Positions 1 to 7,900 of a stretch of DNA of 34,331 nt are shown here, in pieces. The stretch spans positions 1-34,331 of IMG/VR virus record IMGVR_UViG_3300042557_000779; one strand, 5' to 3'. The stretch's first letter is position 1, and the number at the start of each line of letters is the position of its first letter. This DNA is from a virus. The position numbers were made by a program, and so were the translations under genes. The notes beneath the pieces are model-generated. The model saw only the letters and a program-made list of their open reading frames with translations, was not told the DNA's origin and ran no database searches.

Positions 1-2549
1 AAATCCTCATTATGTTTTGGCATTCCGTCTACTTTATAAAATTGGTTCATAAGAAGTAAACCTCGAGATGCGATTTCTGGCATCATATAAAAGTTCCAAC
101 CCAACATATCAAAGTCATCTTCATGATATGAACATTCATTTCTACCTGAAAATCTTGCTCTCTTGAACCATTTATATGCTTCGTAATCATCCGTTAAAAT
201 TGCCCCACCTTTACCTAACTTCAAATGTTTGTAAGGTCCTGTAAATGATAGACACATATGAGTGTTTGATATGTACATATCTGTTGTAAATCTTAACGCG
301 CTATCCCAAACTTTTGTTGGGTATAATTGATATGCGCCTTTTAATGTTAAACCATTAACTGGTTCAAATTCAACCTTACCACCTGCATGTATAATCTCAC
401 AAGGAACTGAAGGGTATGTACGTGATGGAATTTTTATAGTTTGTCCTTTTATGTTTTCATACATTAAAGCTAAAAACAAAGCATTACTTTGGTTATCTAC
501 TGTAACCGCATAAGGAGCTCCTGTGTAATCACAAAGAACTTGTTCAAAATCTTTTGTAACTTGATATACGGATCCATTTATTGTACCAGGTTTTTTTGAA
601 TTTTTTGTTTTTGGTTTTGCAAAAATAACACCATGATCAACTGATTCATCAGATCTTATTTGTTTTCCCATTTCAAATACTATGATTTCATATTCAAAAT
701 TGTTTCTTTTTAATTTTTCAATTATTGGTGCAATTTCATTATTATAATTTCCATGAAACTCAACCATAAATCTATCAACCAATTTTATTTGTTCGTCAGT
801 TACAGATTCAAAGAAAGGATATTCACCACCCTCAATATCGCATTTTAATAATGATATTTTTTCATAATTGTTATCTTTTAAAATATCGTCTAAAGTAATT
901 GTATCACATTCAATAACATTATTTAATTGACCGTAGTTAAGATCGTCAGTTCCAAAATAATTTGACCCAATAGTTGTGTTCTCCATTGAGAACCTAAATG
1001 GAATTTTTGTGTGTTCTTTATAAATTGGGTTCATGTAAATTACAGATCTTTCATTATCATCATCCAACAAAGTTTCAATACTATCTCTTAGGTAAGGATT
1101 GGCCTCCACTAATATTACTTTCTTTGCGTTAATTGAATACATGAATTTTGCAAATAACCCAACATTGGCACCAATATCTATAACTGTATCTAAATTATCT
1201 AAAGCTAAACCACTAAAGCATCTATCAATAAAAAATTCGTGATAGTTAACATAGTTACAATCAAATGGTTTAAAATTGAATGATGGAATATTTGCTTTCA
1301 CATTATTCACAACTAATTCTTTTGAGCCTAATAACTCATCGTTCAAATTATAAAACTCAATTTTAAAACCTCTAAAATCTTTCATTCCCTCAAATTTCAT
1401 AACATGAACTGGAATTGGAATCACAAAGTAAGATATTGGTTCAGTAATATCTAAATTAAACCAATATAGTGGAGCATTTGAACTCATACATCTCACACTA
1501 ATGTTTAGATTTATTTTTTCTGAATAACCATAATTTAATATGATTTTATTTTTGCTACCATCCCAATGAACATCAAACATATTCCCTACGTTTGAAATAC
1601 CTAAAGTGTTTAATAGTATTTGTGTGTCTTTATTAATGTCTCCTGTCATAAATTTAATATTTTTATCGTTATTATACTTACCACAATAAACGTCCAAATT
1701 AAACATCATCATTGGTAATTTGTATTTGATTGCTTCTTTAATTGCAATCGGGTTTAATTCTTTATTGTTTCTATCTCCTTTTGATGGAAACAAAAATAAA
1801 TCTGATGCTTGTAAAAATGTATCAACATCAGATCTCTCACCCCAAACTATACAGTTATCAGGTTTATCTTTCATTAAAGGTTCCCAATAATGTCTGAAAT
1901 TGTCGGCTTGGTTTCCAATAAAATGAAATAATATTTTTTCATCTTTTAATTGTTTTGCCATTTCAAACACGTAACCTTGATTTTTCCTTTCAGTAAACAA
2001 ACCAACTGTAACAACATGTTTCCAATTTGGGTCAAAAAGAAATTGATCTTGTGCCCACTCTTTGTTTGGTGTGACAACATCTATTGGGTACTCAATGATT
2101 TCATAAGGAATGTCATACATTGAATATCTAAATGCGTTAAATGGACTCACAAAAATAAATTTATCAGGAAACCATCTTTTATTTGTAACAGGTATACTTG
2201 AATCATGAGTTGTCTCAAAAATTTTATAATTTCTGTTTGGGTTAAATAATTTTTGATTTATTTCTTCAGGAATGAAGTACTCACAAAATTCTTCAATACA
2301 GATAATATCTGGTTGGAAATTATGAATTAGGTCAAATATTTTATCTTTATCTTCTCCTAACATAAATAGGTTTTCAGGACCTATTAAATTTTTAATTCTA
2401 TTTTTTTGAACTACGAATGCGTCTCCGTGCCAACTCCACTCAACACATTTAATTATGTAATCGTTTTTTAATAACTCTATCTTATTAACAAGTACTTGTG
2501 GTGAACCTCCTGTGGAAAGGTGAGGCGCGATGAATAATATCTTTTCCAT
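1..2549 (-). CDS. Trifunctional glycosyltransferase / FkbM methyltransferase / DegT-type aminotransferase fusion (3' end outside window)
   Basis: The minus strand is open from ATG at 2549 to the window edge (849 codons, no stop). Residues 1 to about 325 read as a GT-B glycosyltransferase: an early STGGSP loop, a TVGLFTERKNQG segment and the GT4 E-x7-E pair at E264/E272. Residues about 330-425 are a beta-rich linker I do not recognise. Residues about 430-640 are an FkbM-type SAM methyltransferase, with DIGANVG at D458 and DIEGGE at D571. From about 650 on it is a DegT/DnrJ/EryC1 PLP aminotransferase: VWDSA at D749, the Schiff-base lysine K774 in YKHLKLGKGGA, and the MMPEIAS segment. The family normally needs roughly 180 more residues. 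FkbM enzymes O-methylate sugars and DegT enzymes aminate nucleotide keto-sugars, so I infer synthesis and transfer of a methylated amino sugar. Each domain call is strong; substrate and product are unknown. Confidence 0.88.
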   Translation of the reverse strand, partial: MEKILFIAPHLSTGGSPQVLVNKIELLKNDYIIKCVEWSWHGDAFVVQKNRIKNLIGPENLFMLGEDKDKIFDLIHNFQPDIICIEEFCEYFIPEEINQKLFNPNRNYKIFETTHDSSIPVTNKRWFPDKFIFVSPFNAFRYSMYDIPYEIIEYPIDVVTPNKEWAQDQFLFDPNWKHVVTVGLFTERKNQGYVFEMAKQLKDEKILFHFIGNQADNFRHYWEPLMKDKPDNCIVWGERSDVDTFLQASDLFLFPSKGDRNNKELNPIAIKEAIKYKLPMMMFNLDVYCGKYNNDKNIKFMTGDINKDTQILLNTLGISNVGNMFDVHWDGSKNKIILNYGYSEKINLNISVRCMSSNAPLYWFNLDITEPISYFVIPIPVHVMKFEGMKDFRGFKIEFYNLNDELLGSKELVVNNVKANIPSFNFKPFDCNYVNYHEFFIDRCFSGLALDNLDTVIDIGANVGLFAKFMYSINAKKVILVEANPYLRDSIETLLDDDNERSVIYMNPIYKEHTKIPFRFSMENTTIGSNYFGTDDLNYGQLNNVIECDTITLDDILKDNNYEKISLLKCDIEGGEYPFFESVTDEQIKLVDRFMVEFHGNYNNEIAPIIEKLKRNNFEYEIIVFEMGKQIRSDESVDHGVIFAKPKTKNSKKPGTINGSVYQVTKDFEQVLCDYTGAPYAVTVDNQSNALFLALMYENIKGQTIKIPSRTYPSVPCEIIHAGGKVEFEPVNGLTLKGAYQLYPTKVWDSALRFTTDMYISNTHMCLSFTGPYKHLKLGKGGAILTDDYEAYKWFKRARFSGRNECSYHEDDFDMLGWNFYMMPEIASRGLLLMNQFYKVDGMPKHNED

Positions 2550-2552
2550 AAA

Positions 2553-2584
2553 CAAAATATAGTTAAGATCAAACATAAAACAAA
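2553..2584 (-). promoter_or_regulatory. Possible host-type (Bacteroidota) promoter for the fusion gene
   Basis: On the minus strand TTTG (2584-2581) is followed by exactly 19 bases and then TATATTTTG (2561-2553), only a few bases before the ATG at 2549. The Bacteroides consensus is TTTG, 19-21 bases, TAnnTTTG; the second element fits except for one extra T before the G. The nearly leaderless placement and AT-rich background keep confidence low. Confidence 0.33.
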
Positions 2585-2585
2585 G

Positions 2586-2592
2586 TATTTAT
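2586..2592 (+). promoter_or_regulatory. TATTTAT motif upstream of LamG gene
   Basis: TATTTAT lies 19 bases before the ATG at 2612, in the divergent gap between the fusion gene and the adhesin cluster. It is one member of the recurring strand-oriented motif described in the findings and a candidate phage promoter element. Confidence 0.35.
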
Positions 2593-2611
2593 TTATGATA
2601 AAATTTTTTAC

Positions 2612-4309
2612 ATGCCAAACACAATAAAATACTCAACAACCGGAGATACCCAATCATTAAAGAAAGGTAATCTATATTTAGGCGTTGGTGATGTTCCAAA
2701 AGGACCTAGTAATATTACATTACACTATCAAGGTATATCACCACCAACTAGTGGTTATACCATTTATGCAAATACAACAGGTGCGTTGACTACTATATTT
2801 TGCGCAAATAACGATTTCCAAATAATAAATTTCACAAAAGGTTTTTCGGGTCAAAATTTTACAGGTGTTACAGAATCTTTAACTTGGTACTCAACTCAAA
2901 ATAATTTTGCTTGTGTTAATAGAGATTATGAAACAACAATAACTAGTGACTTATCCGTATGTTTAGATGCGGGTTATGTTCCTTCATATCCTAGATCAGG
3001 AACAACATATTATAACATAGGTAATAACGATAATCCGTTAACATTTAGTTTGGTAAATGGTGTGACTTACTCAACAGATGGTGGTGGTTCTTTATTATTT
3101 GATGGTGTAGATGATGAGGTTGTAAGTAATGATCGTTATACTATGGTGTCAGGTATGACTTGGGATATATGGGTTAAAAGGACCTCAGACGGAAATATAT
3201 TCAATATGATGATGAGTAACTTTTTACCATATATGGCTTTCAGAGGAACCGGAAGTGGATCAGACATAAATAAATGTCATGTTACATACCGTACTGTTAC
3301 AGGTGGTACAACAACTCAACGAAATTTATATACGACAGGTGCGACTTTTAGTAATAACGTATGGTATAATTTCACTTACACTTTATTGTATGATTTACAA
3401 AATCAACTTGCAACTGCAAAAATTTATGTTAACGGAGTATTCAATACATCTTCTTCAAATTACAGTGATTCAATTAACCAACCATCTGTAGGTAGTAGAT
3501 TACGTTTAGGTAATTATACATCAAATCAATATCCGTTCCCCGGTTACATAGGAAGATTTTTAGTTTATAATAAAGTATTAACGGATGCAGAAATTTCCCA
3601 AAACTATAATGCCTTTGTTGATAGGTTTACCCCATCTATTAACGCCAATTTAGTTTATAATTTAGATGGTGCAAATTATTCGGCAATGCCAACAAATGGT
3701 TCTACGATTGATGGTACGGGGGCATACCCAATTACAATGACTAATACCAATAATAGTATGTCATGGAATAGCTCAAACGGAGGAGTATTCAGAAAATCAA
3801 CAGCAAATACATCTGACTTGTTTATTGGTGGACCAAACTATTCAAGTGGGTCACAAGCGTATACAGTATTTATGGCTTACAAATGGGATGGTGGAACTGC
3901 AGGTAGATTACTTAATGCTAACTCAGCATCACCTGATTGGTTATTAGGGTTGTGGGGGGCACCTGCATCAAGAATGGATATTGCATTTAATGGTGCATTT
4001 GTTGGAAGTAGCACGACGGCTGCAGATACTGCTTGGCATTTTATATGGATGACTGATGATGGATTAAACACAACCAATAGTACAAAATCTTATATTGCAA
4101 CTAATGTTGCACCATCAGGAACAAATGGTACTCGTAATGCAAGTTCAGGATTTAATAGTTTAAGATTGTTTGGTAGATACTCAACGGCAACAACAAGTTC
4201 AGAACCTGTAACAGGTGATGTTGGGTTTGTTAAAGTTTGGGATGGAGCGTTAACATTATCAGAGATACAAGAATTACACGCATACTATAAATCAAGATTT
4301 GGTTATTAA
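2612..4309 (+). CDS. Double LamG (concanavalin A-like) domain tail adhesin
   Basis: This 565-residue protein carries two laminin-G/concanavalin A-like segments. The first spans about residues 150-340, with GSLLFDGVDDEVV, the MTWDIWVKR strand and the closing GYIGRFLVYNKVLTDAEI typical of these folds. The second spans about 345-565 and ends with GDVGFVKVWDGALTLSEIQ. The first ~150 residues are unrecognised and may hold the attachment part. LamG folds bind carbohydrate or protein, so a surface-exposed receptor-binding or decoration protein of the tail or baseplate fits. There is no signal peptide. It heads a same-strand cluster with two small proteins and the collagen-like fibre. The LamG call is good; the virion role is inferred from context. 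Confidence 0.78.
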   Translation: MPNTIKYSTTGDTQSLKKGNLYLGVGDVPKGPSNITLHYQGISPPTSGYTIYANTTGALTTIFCANNDFQIINFTKGFSGQNFTGVTESLTWYSTQNNFACVNRDYETTITSDLSVCLDAGYVPSYPRSGTTYYNIGNNDNPLTFSLVNGVTYSTDGGGSLLFDGVDDEVVSNDRYTMVSGMTWDIWVKRTSDGNIFNMMMSNFLPYMAFRGTGSGSDINKCHVTYRTVTGGTTTQRNLYTTGATFSNNVWYNFTYTLLYDLQNQLATAKIYVNGVFNTSSSNYSDSINQPSVGSRLRLGNYTSNQYPFPGYIGRFLVYNKVLTDAEISQNYNAFVDRFTPSINANLVYNLDGANYSAMPTNGSTIDGTGAYPITMTNTNNSMSWNSSNGGVFRKSTANTSDLFIGGPNYSSGSQAYTVFMAYKWDGGTAGRLLNANSASPDWLLGLWGAPASRMDIAFNGAFVGSSTTAADTAWHFIWMTDDGLNTTNSTKSYIATNVAPSGTNGTRNASSGFNSLRLFGRYSTATTSSEPVTGDVGFVKVWDGALTLSEIQELHAYYKSRFGY

Positions 4310-4310
4310 A

Positions 4311-4317
4311 TATTTAT
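4311..4317 (+). promoter_or_regulatory. TATTTAT motif upstream of 90-aa gene
   Basis: The motif lies just after the LamG stop codon and only 5 bases before the ATG at 4323. If it is a promoter, this transcript would be essentially leaderless. Confidence 0.3.
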
Positions 4318-4322
4318 AAAAT

Positions 4323-4595
4323 ATGGAAACACAATTACAAGAATACGATAACAGAAGATTTATGATATTTGCTTTATCAGAATTGGGTCAAATTGATTTT
4401 ACTCAGGTTTTGGAAACATCAATCGACACCGTAAGAAAATCTGTTGATGAATTAAAAACATTTGTTAAGTGGGATGGTGTAATGCCTGAGTGTGTAACTA
4501 ACCTTACAACAAAAGAAGGTCCATACACCTACGAAGAAATTTTGCAAATATTAAGTACTCCAGTATGGACTGACCCAACACTAATTGAGTTATAA
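4323..4595 (+). CDS. Hypothetical 90-aa protein of the fibre cluster
   Basis: I do not recognise this small acidic protein. It has no signal peptide and no membrane segment. Residues about 15-45 look helical (LSELGQIDFTQVLETSIDTV), followed by a region with conserved-looking Trp, Pro and Cys. Its stop codon shares one base with the next ATG (TAATG), so the two are translationally coupled. Its place between the LamG protein and the collagen-like fibre suggests a small accessory structural protein or fibre chaperone, but nothing in the sequence proves that. Confidence 0.7.
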   Translation: METQLQEYDNRRFMIFALSELGQIDFTQVLETSIDTVRKSVDELKTFVKWDGVMPECVTNLTTKEGPYTYEEILQILSTPVWTDPTLIEL

Positions 4596-4897
4596 TGCCA
4601 AACTATGTTCAAATAAATTCAATTGTCGGAACACCACCATATACAATATTTGTGTGTGATCAGACCTTCACATATTGTTATTTAGCCGCAGGACCCGTAA
4701 CAATCACAACACCATACACATTTATGGTACCACCACCATTAACTAATACCACAGATGTAATTGTTAAAATAATAGATTCAAATGGGTGTGACACTTGGGT
4801 TCCGTTATCTTGTGGTATATATTATGGAAAAGAGTTTGAGGATTTTGCAATATTCTTATTTCAGGATGCAAATATTTATTTATTTGAAGGTCAGTAA
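4595..4897 (+). CDS. Small beta-rich protein resembling SprB-type repeats
   Basis: This 100-residue protein overlaps the preceding stop by one base. Residues 5-75 look like a single immunoglobulin-like beta domain: the segment around VIVKIIDSNGCDTWVPL resembles the VxDxNGC signature of SprB-type repeats in Bacteroidota gliding adhesins. Four cysteines could form disulfides. The last 25 residues (FEDFAIFLFQDANIYLFEGQ) are aromatic and may pack against a partner. A role as a minor fibre or adhesin subunit follows from position. The SprB resemblance is by eye and weak; if real, it supports a Bacteroidota host. Confidence 0.62.
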   Translation: MPNYVQINSIVGTPPYTIFVCDQTFTYCYLAAGPVTITTPYTFMVPPPLTNTTDVIVKIIDSNGCDTWVPLSCGIYYGKEFEDFAIFLFQDANIYLFEGQ

Positions 4898-4904
4898 TAT
4901 TTAT
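4898..4904 (+). promoter_or_regulatory. TATTTAT motif upstream of collagen-like fibre gene
   Basis: The motif begins immediately after the stop codon of the 100-aa gene and ends 4 bases before the ATG at 4909, too close for a normal leader. Either the mRNA is leaderless or the motif works at translation. Confidence 0.28.
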
Positions 4905-4908
4905 TAGT

Positions 4909-6621
4909 ATGCCAGTTTATAATAGACTCACAGATAGATCACAAGTTTCAGCGGTTACGGTTAATGACATCATTCACGTTGTTGTGACAGGAGACACAAG
5001 TCAAAGCCCTCAGGGTTCTTCATATTTTGCCCCAATTAGTTTTTTACAACCAATACTAAGTGGTGCCAGTGGCACTCAAGGTACTTCAGGCACAAGTGGT
5101 AGTTCAGGATCAAGTGGATCTTCAGGAACATCAGGAACAAGAGGTTCATCAGGAACATCAGGATCTAATGGTACAAGTGGTAGTTCAGGAACCACAGGAT
5201 CTTCAGGATCTTCAGGAACTTCAGGAACTAATGGAAGTAGTGGTAGTAGTGGTAGTAGTGGTATCAGTGGATCTTCAGGGAGTAGTGGGACAAGCGGCAC
5301 TAGCGGATCTAATGGATCAAGTGGTACTAGCGGATCTAATGGAACTTCAGGTAGTTCAGGATCAAGTGGTAGTGCTGGATCTGCGGGTACCTCAGGATTA
5401 TCATTTGGTACTTCAGGTACAAGTGGTAGTTCAGGATCGAGCGGATCTTCAGGTACAAGTGGTGCCAATGGTACTTCAGGAAGTTCAGGTTCAAGCGGTA
5501 ATAGCGGTACATCAGGTTCTAGTGGTTCATCAGGTACATCAGGAGCAAATGGTACATCAGGTTCTAGTGGTTCATCAGGTACATCAGGAGCAAATGGTAC
5601 ATCAGGATCTTCAGGAAGTAGTGGAAACTCAGGAACATCAGGTTCAAGTGGAACAAGTGGCGCTAATGGTACTTCAGGTTCGTCAGGATCAAGTGGTAAC
5701 AGTGGAACAAGTGGAAGTTCAGGAACTTCAGGGGCGAACGGAACTAGCGGTTCATCAGGTTCTTCAGGAAATAGTGGGACAAGTGGATCTTCAGGTACAA
5801 GTGGTATAAGTGGAACTCAGGGTGCAAATGGTTCGAGTGGTAGTTCTGGTACAAGTGGATCTAACGGTACTTCGGGTTCTACAGGTACTAGTGGTAGCGC
5901 GGGTACATCAGGAACATCACCAACTTCAGCAACTACAGTGAGTACTATACAAAACACAGGAAATACTAAATTTTATATAACATTTGTTGACTCAAACAAT
6001 ATCGTGGCAGGTCCTGAAAGTTTATATACTAACACTGGTATAAGTTTCAATCCAAGTACAGATATTTTAGAACTCATAACAGGATATCAAAGTGGTGATG
6101 GAACAGTTTCGGCCCCACCTTATAGTTTTATTGCGGATACCAATAGTGGGTTATATAGGGTCGGTACAGACCACGTAGGTTTGAGTACAAATGGTTCACA
6201 TAGATTTTCGGCAAACAGTGTTGGTTTAGTTAATATTGGTGGTAATGGAAATGGGTCTCTAAACTATCAATTAGAAGGAAATGTTTCGACAAGTACAAAT
6301 ACTGTAACAACTTTATTATCTTTATCAACAATAACTGATTATTTTTATACTGTTGAGGCTTGGGTCATTGCAGGTAATATAAGTTCTCCAGGAGCAGTCG
6401 GTGGAAAAGTTTACGCTGTTTTTAGAAACGTTGGTGGGGTATTAACACAAGTAGGTTCGACTGAAACCACATTTGTTAGAGAAGATTTTCCGATAGGGAC
6501 ACCTTCATTTACAATCGATGGTTCTGGTACAACAATAAGACTTAGAGTAACAGGTTTATCAGGAGTAAATATCGATTGGTATGGTAAATTTGTTTACCAA
6601 TATTTGAACGCGGCAGTTTAA
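4909..6621 (+). CDS. Collagen-like Gly-X-Y tail fibre protein
   Basis: The 570-residue protein has an N-terminal region (1-51, MPVYNRLTDR start) likely to anchor it. Residues about 52-336 form an almost unbroken Gly-X-Y stretch, mostly GTS and GSS with GAN, GSN and GNS. Residues about 337-570 are a beta-rich C-terminal part containing SAPPYSFIADTNSGLYRVG, a pattern familiar from phage fibre proteins. Gly at every third position predicts a collagen-like trimeric rod, but the repeats contain essentially no proline, so stabilisation must come from elsewhere, possibly from glycosylation of the dense Ser and Thr. Four glycosylation genes flank it. The fibre call is strong; glycosylation is inference. 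Confidence 0.85.
   Translation: MPVYNRLTDRSQVSAVTVNDIIHVVVTGDTSQSPQGSSYFAPISFLQPILSGASGTQGTSGTSGSSGSSGSSGTSGTRGSSGTSGSNGTSGSSGTTGSSGSSGTSGTNGSSGSSGSSGISGSSGSSGTSGTSGSNGSSGTSGSNGTSGSSGSSGSAGSAGTSGLSFGTSGTSGSSGSSGSSGTSGANGTSGSSGSSGNSGTSGSSGSSGTSGANGTSGSSGSSGTSGANGTSGSSGSSGNSGTSGSSGTSGANGTSGSSGSSGNSGTSGSSGTSGANGTSGSSGSSGNSGTSGSSGTSGISGTQGANGSSGSSGTSGSNGTSGSTGTSGSAGTSGTSPTSATTVSTIQNTGNTKFYITFVDSNNIVAGPESLYTNTGISFNPSTDILELITGYQSGDGTVSAPPYSFIADTNSGLYRVGTDHVGLSTNGSHRFSANSVGLVNIGGNGNGSLNYQLEGNVSTSTNTVTTLLSLSTITDYFYTVEAWVIAGNISSPGAVGGKVYAVFRNVGGVLTQVGSTETTFVREDFPIGTPSFTIDGSGTTIRLRVTGLSGVNIDWYGKFVYQYLNAAV
5506..5595 (+). repeat. Perfect 45-bp tandem duplication in collagen-like region
   Basis: The 45 bases at 5506-5550 recur without change at 5551-5595. 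Each copy encodes GTSGSSGSSGTSGAN. The lack of any difference marks a recent duplication, unlike the neighbouring repeats, which are heavily diverged at synonymous sites. Confidence 0.93.
5590..5805 (+). repeat. Three identical 24-residue protein repeats with scrambled codons
   Basis: 5590-5661, 5662-5733 and 5734-5805 encode exactly the same 24 residues (ANGTSGSSGSSGNSGTSGSS then GTSG). Counted by hand, copies 1 and 2 differ in 14 of 24 codons, 2 and 3 in 16, and 1 and 3 in 19, all synonymous. Many changes switch between the TCN and AGY serine boxes. Confidence 0.9.
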
Positions 6622-6655
6622 TTTACAATTATAATTTTTTAAATATTTTTTCTGT

Positions 6656-7900
6656 ATGAAAATATTTGTGCAGATTGCTGCTTATCGTGACCCCCAACTT
6701 ATACCAACAATTAAATCTATGTTGGAGAAAGCAAAAAAACCAAAAAATATTATTATTGGTATTGCAAGACAATTTCATCCTGAAGATGGTTTTGATGATT
6801 TAACTGAATATGAAAATGATGATCGTTTTCGTATTTTAAATATCCCACACACTGAATCAAAAGGCGTTTGTTGGGCAAGACACCAAGTCCAACAATTATA
6901 TGGAGGTGAAGAATACACACTTCAAATCGATTCTCATATGAGATTTGAAAAGGATTGGGATGATACTTTAATCAAAATGATTAAAAAATTACAAAAACTT
7001 GGTCATAAAAAACCTTTGTTAACGGGTTACGTTTCATCTTTTGATCCTGATAATGATCCTGAAGGTAGGGTTAATGAACCTTGGAGAATGGCGTTTGATA
7101 GATTCACACCTGAAGGTGTTGTATTTTTCTTACCTGAGGTAATTCCTGATTGGACTAAAATTAAAGACCCGATCCCTGCAAGATTTTATTCGGCACACTT
7201 CTGTTTTACTTTAGGTCAATTCTCAACTGAAGTACAACACGATCCTGAATTTTATTTTCATGGAGAAGAAATTTCAATAACCGTTAGAGCCTATACTCAT
7301 GGATATGATTTATTCCACCCAAATAAAGTTGTTATTTGGCATGAATACACAAGAAAAGGTAGAACTAAACAATGGGACGATGACAAAGATTGGTACTTAA
7401 AAAATACCGCATGTCATAAAAAAAATAGACAACTTCTTGGTATTGATGGTGAAAAATATGATGGAGACTATTACGATTGGTTTGGTAAAGAAAGAACAAT
7501 AAGAGATTACGAAAAATATGCAGGGTTGTTATTTGAGACAAGAGCAGTACAACAAGATACTATAGATAAAAAATATCCTCCAAACCATTATGACTTTGAA
7601 AATGAAAATGAATGGAAAAAAAGTTTCTCAACAATATTCAAACACTGTATTGATTTAGATTTAAATCAAGTTCCTGAAACGGACTACGATTTTTGGGTTG
7701 TTGCTTTTCACGATCATGAACACCAAACAATTTACAGACAAGATGCCGACGCAAACGAAATCATAAGAATAAAGTCAGACCCTGAGGGATATGGTAAAAT
7801 ATGGAGAGAATTCAACACAACAAAAATACCATCGTATTGGGTAGTATGGCCTCACTCAATTTCAAAAGATTGGTGTGATAGAATTGTTGGTAATTTATGA
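6656..7900 (+). CDS. GlcNAc-transferase-type glycosyltransferase (PF11397-like, GT60-related)
   Basis: This 414-residue protein opens with MKIFVQIAAYRDPQLIPTI, the start typical of the 'Glycosyltransferase (GlcNAc)' family. That family includes the Dictyostelium Skp1 hydroxyproline GlcNAc-transferase. The DSH motif (D92-S-H94 in LQIDSHMRF) takes the place of the DxD metal and nucleotide-sugar site, and KGVCWARH at 69-76 is also family-like. Later landmarks are the FYFHGEEISITVRAYTHGYD segment and the WHEYTR motif. Members glycosylate protein hydroxyls, so a Ser/Thr-rich virion protein is a plausible acceptor. The stop overlaps the next ATG by 4 bases, so it forms an operon with the two HtrL/YibB-like genes. 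The donor sugar cannot be told from sequence. Confidence 0.83.
   Translation: MKIFVQIAAYRDPQLIPTIKSMLEKAKKPKNIIIGIARQFHPEDGFDDLTEYENDDRFRILNIPHTESKGVCWARHQVQQLYGGEEYTLQIDSHMRFEKDWDDTLIKMIKKLQKLGHKKPLLTGYVSSFDPDNDPEGRVNEPWRMAFDRFTPEGVVFFLPEVIPDWTKIKDPIPARFYSAHFCFTLGQFSTEVQHDPEFYFHGEEISITVRAYTHGYDLFHPNKVVIWHEYTRKGRTKQWDDDKDWYLKNTACHKKNRQLLGIDGEKYDGDYYDWFGKERTIRDYEKYAGLLFETRAVQQDTIDKKYPPNHYDFENENEWKKSFSTIFKHCIDLDLNQVPETDYDFWVVAFHDHEHQTIYRQDADANEIIRIKSDPEGYGKIWREFNTTKIPSYWVVWPHSISKDWCDRIVGNL

Noticed and set aside
5076-5468. Minus-strand Pro/Leu/Val/Glu repeat frame
   Set aside because: Antisense shadow of the same repeats; the low-complexity VPEVPEDP pattern follows from the TCA/GGT codons on the other strand.
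5060-5809. Long Val/Gln-rich open frame inside the collagen-like gene
   Set aside because: It is a shifted reading of the Gly-Ser-Thr repeat DNA; it has no start context, and its composition is explained by the repeat.
4909-6621. Repeat array as a possible CRISPR
   Set aside because: Repeats are contiguous, in frame with period 3 and no unique spacers; they code for Gly-X-Y triplets.
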